Source: Microbacterium helvum (GTDB lineage Bacteria; Actinomycetota; Actinomycetes; Actinomycetales; Microbacteriaceae). From it: a stretch of DNA of 64,000 bases. The notes beneath the pieces were generated by a model that was given only the letters and a program-made list of their open reading frames with translations, searched no databases and had not been told where the DNA came from. The stretch spans positions 248,001 through 312,000 of the forward strand of contig NZ_JACXZS010000002.1 of NCBI RefSeq assembly GCF_014779795.1, written 5' to 3'. Every line of letters begins with the position of its first letter. Position 1 is the first letter of the stretch. Positions 21,546-30,660 of this stretch are shown here, one piece after another. Position numbers and translations under genes: made by a program.

Positions 21546-22517
21546 TCATTTGCTGGCAGGAGTGCTTGTGGCGGTAGCCCCTTCGGCCTCGGACGTCGGG
21601 GGTTCGCTGACGTCGACGAAGTCGTCGGTGTTCTGCGATTGTACAGCCTGTCCGGCGGTCCACTCGCGGCCGGACACATAGGGCGACGGCTCGAGGCCCG
21701 GGTGACGGCGCTTCTGGACGAAGAAGATCACGATGCCGAGCACGACGCCGAAGATCGCCGCCCAGACGTTGCTGCGCAGGCCGAGGATGATCTCACTCGG
21801 GTCGATGCGGATCGACTCCCACACGATGCGGCCTGCGCTGTACCAGACGAGGTACACGGCGAACAGGCGGCCCCACTGCAGGCGGAAGCGGCGGCCGACC
21901 CAGACGATCACCAGCACGCCCAGGACGTTCCAGATGACCTCGTAGAGGAACGTGGGCTGGAAGAGTGTGCCCTCGGGAAGTCCGATGGGCCACGCCGGGT
22001 TCGGGTAGTCGATCTCGAGGCCCCACGGGGCGTCGGTGGGCCAGCCGAAGAGCTCCTGGTTGAACCAGTTGCCGAAGCGGCCGATCGCCTGGGCGAGCAG
22101 CAGGCCGGGCGCGAGCGCGTCGGCGAATGTCCAGAAGCGGATGCCGGTCCACTTGCAGCCGAGCCACGCACCGAACGCGCCGCCGATGAGGGCGCCGTAG
22201 ATCGCGATGCCGCCCTCCCAGATGTAGAGGGCCGAGAGCGGGTTCGCGCCCTCGCCGAAGTAGAAGCCCCAGTGGGTGAGGACGTGGTAGATCCGAGCGC
22301 AGATGATGGCCAGCGGCACGGCGAGCAGCGCGATGTCGATCACGACCCACGGCTCGGCGCCGCGCTTGGTGAGGCGGGCATTGGTCCACAGCACCGCGAC
22401 GATGATGCCCGCGATGATGCACAGCGCGTAGATGTGGATCCGCAGGGGCCCGATGTCGAAGTAGCTGATCGACGGGCTCGGGATGCTGGCGACGACGCTC
22501 GCGGCGGCGTTGATCAT
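21546..22517 (-). CDS. lgt: Prolipoprotein diacylglyceryl transferase
   Basis: A 323-residue integral membrane enzyme that transfers diacylglycerol from phosphatidylglycerol to the lipobox cysteine of prolipoproteins. About seven membrane spans are predicted. The Lgt signature GRFGNWFNQELFGWPTD is present, along with SPSISYFDIGPLRIHIYAL at the N terminus and the conserved YEVIWN. The last ~45 residues are hydrophilic, rich in Ser, Thr and Glu, and cytoplasmic; such tails are common in actinobacterial Lgt. It follows trpA after 65 bases and may be transcribed from its own TAGACT hexamer or with the trp genes. Confidence 0.95.
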   Translation of the reverse strand: MINAAASVVASIPSPSISYFDIGPLRIHIYALCIIAGIIVAVLWTNARLTKRGAEPWVVIDIALLAVPLAIICARIYHVLTHWGFYFGEGANPLSALYIWEGGIAIYGALIGGAFGAWLGCKWTGIRFWTFADALAPGLLLAQAIGRFGNWFNQELFGWPTDAPWGLEIDYPNPAWPIGLPEGTLFQPTFLYEVIWNVLGVLVIVWVGRRFRLQWGRLFAVYLVWYSAGRIVWESIRIDPSEIILGLRSNVWAAIFGVVLGIVIFFVQKRRHPGLEPSPYVSGREWTAGQAVQSQNTDDFVDVSEPPTSEAEGATATSTPASK

Positions 22518-22579
22518 GGGAGAACCGTGTCCTTGCTGGATCCGTGCGTGGGATGCCGGCGCCGGGCGCCGACCTGAGA

Positions 22580-22585
22580 AGTCTA
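22580..22585 (-). promoter_or_regulatory. Possible -10 element (TAGACT) for lgt, overlapping the trpA stop codon
   Basis: The TAG stop codon of trpA is the first three bases of TAGACT on the minus strand, the same hexamer seen before rpoZ, pyrR and the trp operon. A start here would give lgt a leader of roughly 55 bases. Confidence 0.35.
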
Positions 22586-23377
22586 GTTCGCGTCGCGCGC
22601 TGTGCCTGCGGCGAGGGCGCGAGCGGTGTCGGCGAGACCGTCGAGGCCGCCCTCGCGCAGTGCGCGCACGAGCGCGGTTCCGACGATGGCACCGTCCGCG
22701 TACTCCAGCACGCCGGCCACCTGCTCCGCGTTGGAGATGCCGATGCCGACGCACGCGTGCCCGACCCCGTGGGCGCGCAGACGCCCGACGAGCGTGCGTG
22801 CGGCGGCATCCAACTCGGCACGCTCGCCGGTGATGCCCATCGTCGAGACGGTGTAGACGAACCCCGTGGAGTTGCGCACGATCAGGTCGAGGCGCTCGTC
22901 GGTCGAGGTCGGTGCGGCGAGGAACACCCGGTCGAGGCCGGTGCGCTCGCTCGCGGCGATCCATTCGGACGCCGCCTCGGGGGTGATGTCCGGCGTGATG
23001 AGGCCCGCTCCGCCGGCCGCCAGCAGGTCGTCGGCATAGCGCTCGACGCCGTACTGCAGCACCGGGTTCCAGTAGGTCATGACGAGGACGGGCACATCGA
23101 CGCGGCGCGTGATCTCGCGTACCGCGGTGAAGGTGTCCCGCAGGCGGAACCCGCCCGCGAGCGCGGCCTGCGTGGCCTCCTGGATGACCGTGCCGTCCAT
23201 GACGGGGTCGGAATACGGTGGGCCGAGCTCGAGGATGTCGGCGCCGTTCTCGGCCAGCGTGACCGCGGCGTCGATACTCGTCTGCAGGTCGGGGAACCCG
23301 AGCGGCAGGTAGCCGACGAAGGCGCCGCGGCGGGCGGCGTGGGCGGCGTCGATCGCCGCGGCGACCCGCGAGGTCAT
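22583..23377 (-). CDS. trpA: Tryptophan synthase alpha subunit
   Basis: A 264-residue TIM-barrel enzyme that cleaves indole-3-glycerol phosphate to indole and glyceraldehyde 3-phosphate. The two catalytic acids are in [13 protein letters not shown]. The phosphate-binding [10 protein letters not shown] and [12 protein letters not shown] are intact. The ATG overlaps the trpB stop by four bases (ATGA), giving coupled translation of the alpha-beta complex. The reading frame is open upstream inside trpB, but ATG 23377 matches the family start. Confidence 0.96.
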   Translation of the reverse strand: MTSRVAAAIDAAHAARRGAFVGYLPLGFPDLQTSIDAAVTLAENGADILELGPPYSDPVMDGTVIQEATQAALAGGFRLRDTFTAVREITRRVDVPVLVMTYWNPVLQYGVERYADDLLAAGGAGLITPDITPEAASEWIAASERTGLDRVFLAAPTSTDERLDLIVRNSTGFVYTVSTMGITGERAELDAAARTLVGRLRAHGVGHACVGIGISNAEQVAGVLEYADGAIVGTALVRALREGGLDGLADTARALAAGTARDAN

Positions 23378-24639
23378 AGCTTCTCTCCCTCGCCGTGGGC
23401 GGCGTCGTCGGGCGGAGCAGATGCGGCGGCTGCGGCATCCGCACCCTTGTCGTACAGCCCGAAGTAGCGAGCGGCGGTGTCCATGTCCTTGTCGCCGCGG
23501 CCCGACAGGCACACCGCGAGGATCGCGTCGGGGCCGAGTTCGCGGCCGATGCGCAGCGCGCCGGCGAGAGCGTGAGCCGACTCGATGGCGGGGATGATGC
23601 CCTCGGTCTGCGACAGCAGGCGCAGCGCCTGCATGGCCTCGTCGTCGGTCGCCGGAATGTACTCCGCCCGTCCGATCGAGGCGAGCCACGAGTGCTCGGG
23701 GCCGACGCCCGGGTAGTCGAGCCCGGCCGAGATCGAGTGCGACTCGATGGTCTGGCCGTCCTCGTCCTGCAGCACGAACGTCTTCGCCCCGTGCAGCACG
23801 CCCGGACGCCCGCGTTCGATGGATGCCGCATGCCGAGGTGTGTCGACGCCGTCACCGGCCGCCTCGACGCCGTAGAGCTTGACGTCCTCGTCGTCGAGGA
23901 ACGCGTCGAACATGCCGATCGCGTTCGAGCCGCCGCCGACGCACGCGAGCACGGCATCGGGAAGTCGGCCGGCCTCTTCGAGCAGCTGCGCGCGCGCCTC
24001 TTCGGAGATGACCTTCTGGAAGTCCCGGACCATGGCGGGGAACGGGTGCGGACCGGCGGCGGTGCCGAAGATGTAGTTCGTCGTCTCGACGGTCGCGACC
24101 CAGTCGCGGTATGCGTCGTTGATGGCGTCCTTCAGCGTGCGCGATCCGGTCTTCACCGGCACGACCTCGGCGCCGAGCAGGCGCATGCGCGCGACGTTCA
24201 GAGCCTGGCGCTCGGTGTCGACCTCGCCCATGTAGATCGTGCAGTCGAGACCGAACAGGGCCGCAGCGGTGGCCGTGGCGACGCCGTGCTGGCCGGCGCC
24301 GGTCTCGGCGATCACGCGGGTCTTGCCCAGGCGCTGGGTGAGCAGCGCCTGCCCGAGCACGTTGTTGATCTTGTGCGAGCCGGTGTGGTTGAGGTCCTCG
24401 CGCTTGAGGAACACCCGGGCGCCGCCGGCGTGCTCGGCGAATCGGGGCACCTCGGTGATCGGCGACGGGCGACCCGCGTACGAGAGCAGCAGCCGGACGA
24501 ACTCGGCCTGGAAGGCGGGATCCGCCTTCGCCGCCTCGTACTCGGCCGTCAGCTCGTCGATGGCCGCGATGAGCGATTCCGGCATGTAGCGGCCGCCGAA
24601 CTCTCCGAAGAACGGACCGGATGCCTCACGAAGACTCAC
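23374..24639 (-). CDS. trpB: Tryptophan synthase beta subunit
   Basis: A 421-residue PLP enzyme that condenses indole with serine to tryptophan. The PLP lysine lies in [14 protein letters not shown], the PLP-phosphate loop is GGGSNAIG, and the N terminus [14 protein letters not shown] is typical of TrpB1. The C terminus is extended by a short Ala/Asp-rich tail after the usual end. It overlaps trpC by four bases upstream and trpA by four bases downstream. Confidence 0.97.
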   Translation of the reverse strand: MSLREASGPFFGEFGGRYMPESLIAAIDELTAEYEAAKADPAFQAEFVRLLLSYAGRPSPITEVPRFAEHAGGARVFLKREDLNHTGSHKINNVLGQALLTQRLGKTRVIAETGAGQHGVATATAAALFGLDCTIYMGEVDTERQALNVARMRLLGAEVVPVKTGSRTLKDAINDAYRDWVATVETTNYIFGTAAGPHPFPAMVRDFQKVISEEARAQLLEEAGRLPDAVLACVGGGSNAIGMFDAFLDDEDVKLYGVEAAGDGVDTPRHAASIERGRPGVLHGAKTFVLQDEDGQTIESHSISAGLDYPGVGPEHSWLASIGRAEYIPATDDEAMQALRLLSQTEGIIPAIESAHALAGALRIGRELGPDAILAVCLSGRGDKDMDTAARYFGLYDKGADAAAAASAPPDDAAHGEGEKL

Positions 24640-25412
24640 TTGCCTGCCTCCAGGAATGCGCGCAGGGTGGAAACGGGGTCGCCCGTGACGAGCGCCTCGC
24701 CGACCAGCACCACGTCGGCGCCGGATGCCCGGTAGTGGGCCACGTCGGCGGGTGCGAGTACGGCGGACTCGGCGATCTTCACCGCGCCGGCCGGGATGCG
24801 CTCGGCGAGACGGCCGAACAGGTCGCGGTCGAGCTGGAACGTCGACAGGTCTCGCGCGTTCACGCCGATCAGCTTCGCGTCGATGTCGGCGGCGCGCTCG
24901 ACCTCATCAGCCGAGTGCGTCTCGACCAGCGGCGTCATGCCGAGTTCGCGCACGAAGGCGTGCAGGCGCTCGAGCACGTCCTGCTGCAGCGCTGCGACGA
25001 TCAGCAGCACCAGGTCGGCGCCCGATGCCCGGGCCTCGAGCACCTGGTACTCCGTGGCGATGAAGTCCTTGCGCAGCACCGGGAGCGACACCGACGCCTT
25101 CACGGCTTCGAGGTCGGCGAGGCTTCCCTTGAAGCGGCGGCCCTCGGTGAGCACCGAGATCGCCGACGCGCCGCCCTCCTGATACCGGGAGGCCTGCAGG
25201 GCGGGGTCAGGGATGTCGGCGAGGTCGCCGCGCGAGGGGCTGGCCCGCTTGACCTCGGCGATGATCTTGACGCGGTCGGCGGGGGCGAGGGCGGCCAGTG
25301 CGTCCAGCGCCGGGCGCTGAGCGAGGGCTGCGGCCTCGACGACCTCGAGGGGCCGCCCCGAGGCACGTGCCTCGGCATCCTCCACCGCGCCGGCCGTCAG
25401 GTCGGCGAGCAC
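24636..25412 (-). CDS. trpC: Indole-3-glycerol phosphate synthase
   Basis: A 258-residue TIM-barrel enzyme that closes the indole ring in tryptophan synthesis. The catalytic lysine region [40 protein letters not shown] and IAESAV are all present. The start is GTG at 25412, giving [16 protein letters not shown], which matches the actinobacterial TrpC start; it lies two bases beyond the stop of the HGxxPAAW gene, so translation is coupled. No trpD or trpE lies in the window. Confidence 0.95.
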   Translation of the reverse strand: MLADLTAGAVEDAEARASGRPLEVVEAAALAQRPALDALAALAPADRVKIIAEVKRASPSRGDLADIPDPALQASRYQEGGASAISVLTEGRRFKGSLADLEAVKASVSLPVLRKDFIATEYQVLEARASGADLVLLIVAALQQDVLERLHAFVRELGMTPLVETHSADEVERAADIDAKLIGVNARDLSTFQLDRDLFGRLAERIPAGAVKIAESAVLAPADVAHYRASGADVVLVGEALVTGDPVSTLRAFLEAGK

Positions 25413-25414
25413 GT

Positions 25415-25645
25415 TCAGTGCTCTTTCGCCGCGACCTTGGAGCCGCCCACGCCGTAGCCGGCCTTCTTCATGCCCCAGCCCACGAGCAGGCCGACGACCA
25501 GCAGGGCCGCGGACGCCCACACGAGCGCCGGCACGTCGAGGAAGAAGAACAGGGTGCCGATCGACACGGCCACGAGCATGATCACGACGGCCGTCCAGGC
25601 GGCGGGCGAGTGTCCGTGGCCGGGGTCGCCGATGTTGTTGCTCAT
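25415..25645 (-). CDS. HGxxPAAW family small membrane protein
   Basis: A 76-residue protein with the conserved N-terminal motif HGHSPAAW followed by two membrane spans (about 17-36 and 40-59) and a basic tail. Members are found between the trp-associated membrane protein and trpC throughout actinobacteria; the function is unknown. The ATG has AAGGAGA at good distance. A TAGACT hexamer 52 bases upstream suggests it heads the trp transcript. Confidence 0.9.
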   Translation of the reverse strand: MSNNIGDPGHGHSPAAWTAVVIMLVAVSIGTLFFFLDVPALVWASAALLVVGLLVGWGMKKAGYGVGGSKVAAKEH

Positions 25646-25696
25646 GGAAATCTCCTTGTGGTTCCGGGCAGAAGTGAAGCCGGGCGGGATGCCGCC

Positions 25697-25702
25697 AGTC
25701 TA
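25697..25702 (-). promoter_or_regulatory. Possible -10 element (TAGACT) of the trp operon
   Basis: TAGACT on the minus strand lies six bases past the stop of the trp-associated membrane protein and about 50 bases before the HGxxPAAW start. The leader has no tryptophan-codon run, so classical leader-peptide attenuation is not apparent. Confidence 0.4.
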
Positions 25703-25707
25703 GCGGT

Positions 25708-26331
25708 CTACGCGGTCGGATCCTCGCCACGCGACAGGTCGTCCCAGTCGTCGATGGCGTGCGATCCGGCTGCGTCGTGAGGGCGCGGTCCGGCGGGCGC
25801 GGCAGACTTCGCGGCGTCCCCGGTGGTCGAGTCGGAGGTGCGGTAGCGGCGGCCCGTACCGGCCCAGCCCCGCGCGGTGACGAGGACGAAGCCGCCGGCG
25901 ATGATCAGCACCGCCCAGACGACCAGGGTCACCGCCGGCCAGCCCGACGCCGTGATGGTCGCGATGAGCTGAGCCACCGCCTTCTCACCGGCGATCCCGG
26001 TGGATTCGGTCACGACGGACGCGACCGCCGAGACGGGGTGCTCGAACGCGACCTGGGCGGTCAGCCAGGCCAGCGTTCCGCCGATGAGGATCGCCAGCGC
26101 GCCGAACAGGTAGCGCAGCACCAGGCCGACGATCGACAGCGCTGCTCCGAGCGCGAGGACGGCGAGGCTGAGCGGCGCCAGCACGGGCACGGCAGACGCG
26201 CCCGGCACCTCCAGGGTGTGATGGGCGCCGTCGGCGAGCTCGACCGTGAGCCATGTCTGCGTGGACGAGATCACGCCGATCGCTCCGCACAGCACGATCA
26301 CGACGACCGACAGCAGTCGCGCGCGCCGCAT
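25708..26331 (-). CDS. Trp biosynthesis-associated membrane protein
   Basis: A 207-residue membrane protein of the TIGR02234 family, with four predicted spans and a hydrophilic C-terminal tail from about residue 165 rich in Ser, Asp and Pro. The first extracytoplasmic loop carries the conserved SSTQTWLTVEL segment. The family always sits in actinobacterial trp loci and is suspected, not shown, to take part in tryptophan handling. Its ATG overlaps the hisI stop by one base (TGATG). In many relatives trpE lies between these two genes; here it does not. Confidence 0.88.
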   Translation of the reverse strand: MRRARLLSVVVIVLCGAIGVISSTQTWLTVELADGAHHTLEVPGASAVPVLAPLSLAVLALGAALSIVGLVLRYLFGALAILIGGTLAWLTAQVAFEHPVSAVASVVTESTGIAGEKAVAQLIATITASGWPAVTLVVWAVLIIAGGFVLVTARGWAGTGRRYRTSDSTTGDAAKSAAPAGPRPHDAAGSHAIDDWDDLSRGEDPTA

Positions 26332-26696
26332 CACGCCGGCAGCTCCGGACCGCGCGCGGCCTCGAGGTCGTCGGCATCGAAGCATGTGCGGGTGCCGGTG
26401 TGGCACGCCGGCCCCACCTGCTCCACCTCGACCAGCACGGCGTCGCCGTCGCAGTCGAGCCGTGCGCCGCGCACGAGCTGGATGTGGCCGGACGTATCGC
26501 CCTTGCGCCAGTACTCCTGGCGCGAGCGCGACCAGAAGGTCACGCGGCCCTCGGTCAGCGTACGGCGCAGGGCCTCGGCATCCATCCATCCCAGCATCAG
26601 CACCTCGCGGGAGTCCCACTGCTGGATGATGGCGGCGACGAGGCCGTCGCCGTTGAAGGTGACGCGTGCGATGCGCTCGTCGACGGTGTCGCTCAT
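26331..26696 (-). CDS. hisI: Phosphoribosyl-AMP cyclohydrolase
   Basis: A 121-residue enzyme for the third step of histidine synthesis. The core [25 protein letters not shown] and the metal-ligand pattern [12 protein letters not shown]...[10 protein letters not shown] (split here) with Cys and Asp/His zinc ligands are all present. It is the stand-alone form without a HisE domain, which is encoded separately at 28353. The ATG overlaps the hisF stop by four bases. Confidence 0.95.
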   Translation of the reverse strand: MSDTVDERIARVTFNGDGLVAAIIQQWDSREVLMLGWMDAEALRRTLTEGRVTFWSRSRQEYWRKGDTSGHIQLVRGARLDCDGDAVLVEVEQVGPACHTGTRTCFDADDLEAARGPELPA

Positions 26697-27466
26697 GCCG
26701 CCACCTCGCGCACCGGGATGCCGTCGGCCAGCAGCGAGCGCTTGACGTCGCCCACCGTGAGCTGGCCCGAGTGGAAGACGGATGCCGCCAGCACCGCGTC
26801 GGCGCCGGCCTCGATCGCGGGGCCGAAGTCCTCTGCCTTGCCCGCCCCGCCCGAGGCGATCACCGGGACGCTCGACACCTCGCGCATGAGGCTCACGAGC
26901 TCCAGGTCGAAGCCCTCTTTGGTGCCGTCGGCGTCGATCGAGTTCACGAGCAGCTCGCCGGCACCCCGCTCGATCGCCTCGCGGGCCCATCCCAGCGCGT
27001 CCAGCTCGGTCTCGGTGCGGCCGCCGTGCGTGGTGACGACGAAGCCGGAGTCGGTGTTCGGCGACCGTTTCACGTCGAGCGAGAGGACGAGCACCTGTGC
27101 GCCGAAGCGGTCTGCGATCTCATCGAGCAGCGGCGGCCGGGCGATCGCCGCGGAATTGACGCCGATCTTGTCGGCGCCGACGCCCAGCAGACGGGCCACG
27201 TCGTCGGCGCTGCGGACTCCCCCGCCGACGGTGAGCGGGATGAAGACCTCTTCCGCTGTGCGGCGGACGACGTCGTACGTGGTCGAGCGCTCGTCGACGG
27301 TGGCGGTGACGTCGAGGAACGTGATCTCGTCGGCACCCTGCCGGAAGTACTCCCGTGCGAGTTCGACGGGGTCGCCCATGTCGCGCAGGTTCTGGAAGTT
27401 GACGCCCTTGACCACGCGCCCGCCGGCGACGTCCAGGCACGGGATCACGCGGCATACGAGCGACAT
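26693..27466 (-). CDS. hisF: Imidazole glycerol phosphate synthase cyclase subunit
   Basis: A 257-residue (beta/alpha)8 protein that uses ammonia from HisH to make imidazole glycerol phosphate and AICAR. The catalytic Asp of [12 protein letters not shown] and the second Asp in [11 protein letters not shown] are present, as are TVGGGVRS and VIASGGAG phosphate loops. HisH is not in the window. The ATG overlaps the hisG stop by one base. Confidence 0.96.
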   Translation of the reverse strand: MSLVCRVIPCLDVAGGRVVKGVNFQNLRDMGDPVELAREYFRQGADEITFLDVTATVDERSTTYDVVRRTAEEVFIPLTVGGGVRSADDVARLLGVGADKIGVNSAAIARPPLLDEIADRFGAQVLVLSLDVKRSPNTDSGFVVTTHGGRTETELDALGWAREAIERGAGELLVNSIDADGTKEGFDLELVSLMREVSSVPVIASGGAGKAEDFGPAIEAGADAVLAASVFHSGQLTVGDVKRSLLADGIPVREVAA

Positions 27467-28308
27467 CAGAGCCTCGCGTTGTGGATCGCGGTGACGAGGA
27501 TCGCGCGGGCGCCGATCGCGTACAGCGCGTCCATCACCTGGTTGACGCCGGCGCGGGCGACCATGACCCGCACGGCGACCCATTCCGGGTCGCGCAGCGG
27601 CGAGATCGTGGGCGACTCGACGCCCGGGGCGATCTCCACGGCTCGGTCGATCAGTCGAGCCGGCAGGTCGTAGTCGACCATCACGTAGCGCCGGGCCACC
27701 ATGACGCCGCGCAGGCGGCGCAGCAGCGTCTCGGTGCCCTCCGCCTCGGTCGGAGCGCCGATCAGGACGGCCTCGGATCTGAGGATCACCGGCCCGAACA
27801 CCTCGAGGCCCGCCTGACGCAGGGTGGTCCCGGTCTCGACGACGTCGGCGATCGCGTCGGCGACCCCGAGCTCGACGGCCGACTCGACCGCGCCGTCCAG
27901 CGGCACCAGATCGGCCGCGACGCCGTGCTCGTCGAGGAACCCGTCGACCAGGCCCGGGTACGACGTCGCGATGCGGACGCCGTCGAGGTCCTGGACGTCG
28001 GCGAAGCGTCCCGCCGGGGCGGCGAAGCGGAAGGTGGATGCCGCGAACCCGAGCTTCTCGATCTCTCGGGCGCCCGGCATCCGGGCATCCAGCAGCAGGT
28101 CGCGACCCGTGATGCCGACGTCGAGCGCACCCGAGCCGACGTACGTGGCGATGTCTTTGGGGCGGAGGTAGAAGAACTCGACCTCGTTGGCGGGGTCGAT
28201 GACGTGGAGGTCCTTCGGGTCGCGGCGACCGGTATAGCCCGCCTCGGCGAGCATCTCAGCGGCGGTCTCGGCCAGCGATCCCTTGTTCGGCACGGCGATG
28301 CGCAGCAT
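27466..28308 (-). CDS. hisG: ATP phosphoribosyltransferase, long form
   Basis: A 280-residue enzyme for the first, committed step of histidine synthesis. The start [11 protein letters not shown] and the PRPP-loop-like [14 protein letters not shown] are typical. The C-terminal ~80 residues form the ACT-like regulatory domain of the long, hexameric HisG, which binds histidine as feedback inhibitor. ATG 28308 has an AAGGATC site. It is followed by hisF with a one-base overlap and preceded by hisE 44 bases upstream. Confidence 0.96.
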   Translation of the reverse strand: MLRIAVPNKGSLAETAAEMLAEAGYTGRRDPKDLHVIDPANEVEFFYLRPKDIATYVGSGALDVGITGRDLLLDARMPGAREIEKLGFAASTFRFAAPAGRFADVQDLDGVRIATSYPGLVDGFLDEHGVAADLVPLDGAVESAVELGVADAIADVVETGTTLRQAGLEVFGPVILRSEAVLIGAPTEAEGTETLLRRLRGVMVARRYVMVDYDLPARLIDRAVEIAPGVESPTISPLRDPEWVAVRVMVARAGVNQVMDALYAIGARAILVTAIHNARL

Positions 28309-28352
28309 TCGCGGATCCTTAATGTGGGGATGAGAGGGGTCGGAGCGGGAGC

Positions 28353-28616
28353 TCAGAGATGTCGGTAGACATCCTCGAGGCTCAGACCCTTCGCGAGCAT
28401 CAGCACCTGCAGGTGGTACAGCAGCTGCGAGATCTCTTCGGCCGCAGCATCCGTCGACTCGTACTCGGCAGCCATCCACACCTCGGCGGCCTCTTCGACG
28501 ATCTTCTTCCCGATCGTGTGCACGCCGGCGTCCAGCTCTGCGACGGTCCCCGATCCCTCGGGGCGCTCGGCCGCCTTCGCGGTCAGCTCGGCGAACAGGG
28601 CATCGAACGTCTTCAC
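28353..28616 (-). CDS. hisE: Phosphoribosyl-ATP pyrophosphatase
   Basis: An 87-residue all-helical MazG-like hydrolase for the second step of histidine synthesis. The metal-binding [14 protein letters not shown] motif and the [14 protein letters not shown] helix are intact. The start is GTG at 28616, with a TACCCT hexamer six bases upstream and no good ribosome site, so the transcript appears leaderless. It opens the hisE-hisG-hisF-hisI run. Confidence 0.93.
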   Translation of the reverse strand: MKTFDALFAELTAKAAERPEGSGTVAELDAGVHTIGKKIVEEAAEVWMAAEYESTDAAAEEISQLLYHLQVLMLAKGLSLEDVYRHL

Positions 28617-28622
28617 GATTCC

Positions 28623-28628
28623 AGGGTA
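28623..28628 (-). promoter_or_regulatory. -10 element (TACCCT) of hisE, apparent leaderless
   Basis: On the minus strand TACCCT is followed by ggaatc and the GTG start of hisE, the same six-base spacing seen for polA, pdtaR, rpe and aroQ. Confidence 0.35.
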
Positions 28629-28666
28629 TCGAACCGCAGGGCGCCGAGGCGCCGCGTGACGCCGCG

Positions 28667-29362
28667 TCAGTGCGCGTGGGCGCGCGCGGCAGCGGCGCGC
28701 AGCCCCGCGATGGCGTTCGCGGGGTCGGCCGCCCCGAAGACCGCGGAGCCCGCGACGAACGTGTCGGCCCCCGCTTCGGCGGCCTGAGCGATCGTCGACT
28801 CGCCGATGCCGCCGTCGACCTGCAGCCACACCGACGATCCGCGCCTGCGGGCCTCGTCGGCGAGCCGGCGCAGCTTGGGCATCGTCTCAGGCATGAACGA
28901 CTGGCCGCCGAAGCCGGGCTCGACGGTCATCACGAGGATCTGGTCGAAGTCGTCGAGCAGGTCGAACAGGCTCTCCACCGGTGTGGCGGGTTTGACGGCG
29001 ACGCCCGCGCGCGAGCCGATGTCGCGCAGCCGCCGCGCGAGCGCGACGGGCTCGGTCGCGGCCTCGAGATGGAACGTCACCGACGCGGCGCCGATCTCGG
29101 CGTAGCCCGGCGCCCAGCGGTCCGGATCGGCGATCATCAGGTGCACATCCAACGGCACGGGGCTCGTGGCCTGCACGCGCTCGACCATCTGGGGGCCGAA
29201 CGTGAGGTTCGGCACGAAGTGGTTGTCCATCACGTCGACGTGCACGAAGTCCGCCGTGGCGATACGTGCGAGCTCAGCCTGCATGTTCGCGAAGTCCGCC
29301 GCGAGGATGCTGGGGTTGATGCGGATGCCGTCGTCGCGGCCGGTCTCGGAGGTCGGGAACAC
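28667..29362 (-). CDS. rpe: Ribulose-phosphate 3-epimerase
   Basis: A 231-residue TIM-barrel epimerase interconverting ribulose 5-phosphate and xylulose 5-phosphate in the pentose phosphate pathway. [27 protein letters not shown] with catalytic Asp and His, [18 protein letters not shown] and VDGGI are all intact. The GTG at 29362 is accepted because a CATAAT hexamer lies exactly six bases upstream; the GGAGG between is too close to serve as ribosome site. It is divergent from glsA with only 20 bases between starts. HisE follows downstream after 50 bases. Confidence 0.95.
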   Translation of the reverse strand: MFPTSETGRDDGIRINPSILAADFANMQAELARIATADFVHVDVMDNHFVPNLTFGPQMVERVQATSPVPLDVHLMIADPDRWAPGYAEIGAASVTFHLEAATEPVALARRLRDIGSRAGVAVKPATPVESLFDLLDDFDQILVMTVEPGFGGQSFMPETMPKLRRLADEARRRGSSVWLQVDGGIGESTIAQAAEAGADTFVAGSAVFGAADPANAIAGLRAAAARAHAH

Positions 29363-29368
29363 GCCTCC

Positions 29369-29376
29369 ATTATGGT
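29369..29376. promoter_or_regulatory. Overlapping divergent -10 elements for rpe and glsA
   Basis: CATAAT on the minus strand (29369-29374) is six bases before the rpe GTG; TATGGT on the plus strand (29371-29376) is six bases before the glsA GTG. The hexamers share four base pairs, so the two polymerases could not bind at once and both mRNAs would be leaderless. Confidence 0.5.
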
Positions 29377-29382
29377 CGAGCC

Positions 29383-30555
29383 GTGGATCCGATCACGGCG
29401 CTCTTGCATGAGGCGCTCGAGGGGGTACGCGGCCTGGATGCCGGTGCACCCGCGAGCTACATCCCCGAACTGGCGAACGCAGACCCCGAGCTGCTGTCGC
29501 TGGCGGTGGTCGGGCCGCACGGCCGCGTACGGGTCGTGGGCGACGTCGAGCAGGACTTCACGATCCAGTCGATCTCGAAGCCCTTCGTGCTGGCGCTGGC
29601 GCTCGCGGATCGCGGGCGCGACGCCGTGCTGCGCAAGGTGGGCGCCGAGCCGAGCGGCGAGCCGTTCAACGCGATCAGCCTCGAGGCCGGCACGGGCCGC
29701 CCCGCGAACCCGATGGTCAACGCGGGCGCGATCGCGACGTCGGCCCTCATTCCCGGCGACGGGGTGGACGACCGCACCGCACGCATCGTGGCCGGTCTGT
29801 CGGCGTTCGCCGGACGCTCGCTGTGGGTCGACGAGCAGGTGTACGCCTCGGAATCCGGCACCGGCGATCGCAACCGGGCGCTCGCCCACCTGCTGCGCTC
29901 GTACGGCGTCATCGACGGATCGGTCGACATCGCGGTCGAGACCTACTTCCGCCAGTGCTCGCTGCTGGTGACCGCGCGCGACCTGGCGGTCATGGGGGCG
30001 ACCCTCGCCTTCGGCGGCATCAACCCGGTGACCGGCGACCGGGTCGTCGCCGAGGCCGTCGCCCGCGACGTGCTGTCGATCATGACGAGCTGCGGCATGT
30101 ACGACTACTCGGGCGAGTGGCTGCTGCGCGTCGGCCTTCCGGCCAAGAGCGGCGTGAGCGGGGGTCTCATGGCGGTCGCCCCCTCGCAGTTCGGCGTTGC
30201 CGCCTTCAGCCCGCGACTGGACGCCTATGGCAACTCCGTGCGCGGCGTCGCGGTGATCGAGTCCCTGTCGGAGAGGTTCGGGATGCATCTGCTTGAGCCG
30301 CACGACAGCGTCGCGGTGCCGGCCTTCACTGTCGACGACACCGACAGTGGTCGTGTGCTGCGGCTCTCGGGCGAGCTCGGGCTGGCGGGGACGGAACGGG
30401 TGGTCGCCGTCCTGCGCGAGCTCGCCGATGCGATGCCCGCCGGCGCCGCGGTCACGGTCGACGCGCGGGAGCTCGGACGCACGCACCGCGAGGCGCTCAT
30501 CGCCCTGCGCGCCGAGTTCGAACGGATGCCGCGCAGCTTCGTGCTGCGCGAGTGA
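29383..30555 (+). CDS. glsA: Glutaminase A with C-terminal STAS domain
   Basis: A 390-residue serine-dependent glutaminase that hydrolyses glutamine to glutamate and ammonia. The SxxK motif is Ser63-x-x-Lys66 in IQSISKPF; NPMVNAGAI, the SCGMYDYSGEW loop and KSGVSGGLMAV are conserved. Residues ~315-390 add a STAS-like domain (RVLRLSGELGLAGTERV). Such GlsA-STAS fusions occur in actinobacteria and may sense nucleotides or partners. GTG 29383 was chosen for its six-base spacing to TATGGT. It faces rsmB convergently across a tandem repeat. Confidence 0.92.
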   Translation: MDPITALLHEALEGVRGLDAGAPASYIPELANADPELLSLAVVGPHGRVRVVGDVEQDFTIQSISKPFVLALALADRGRDAVLRKVGAEPSGEPFNAISLEAGTGRPANPMVNAGAIATSALIPGDGVDDRTARIVAGLSAFAGRSLWVDEQVYASESGTGDRNRALAHLLRSYGVIDGSVDIAVETYFRQCSLLVTARDLAVMGATLAFGGINPVTGDRVVAEAVARDVLSIMTSCGMYDYSGEWLLRVGLPAKSGVSGGLMAVAPSQFGVAAFSPRLDAYGNSVRGVAVIESLSERFGMHLLEPHDSVAVPAFTVDDTDSGRVLRLSGELGLAGTERVVAVLRELADAMPAGAAVTVDARELGRTHREALIALRAEFERMPRSFVLRE

Positions 30556-30563
30556 ACCCGGCC

Positions 30564-30587
30564 GCGGCGTGACCGCTCAGACGCCGC
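30564..30587 (+). terminator. Possible weak hairpin after glsA
   Basis: gcggcgt (30564-30570) pairs with acgccgc (30581-30587) across a 10-base loop that is part of the tandem repeat. Later repeat units offer the same right arm, so alternative pairings exist. Confidence 0.4.
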
Positions 30588-30660
30588 ACGACCGCTCAGA
30601 CGCCGCACGACCGCTCAGACGCCGCACGACCGCTCAGACGCCGCACGACCGCTCAGACGC
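30571..30660. repeat. 19-bp perfect tandem repeat, 4.7 copies
   Basis: The unit gaccgctcagacgccgcac occurs four times without change at 30571, 30590, 30609 and 30628, followed by 14 bases of a fifth copy at 30647. It fills the gap between the convergent glsA and rsmB genes and includes the rsmB stop codon (30653-30655). Perfect identity suggests recent slippage and a copy number that may vary between strains. Confidence 0.92.

Noticed and set aside
25413-25730. N-terminal extension of trpC through the HGxxPAAW gene
   Set aside because: It is the out-of-frame shadow of the small membrane-protein gene; GTG 25412 matches the TrpC family start.
30571-30660. CRISPR-like array
   Set aside because: Units are contiguous with no spacers and no cas genes are present.
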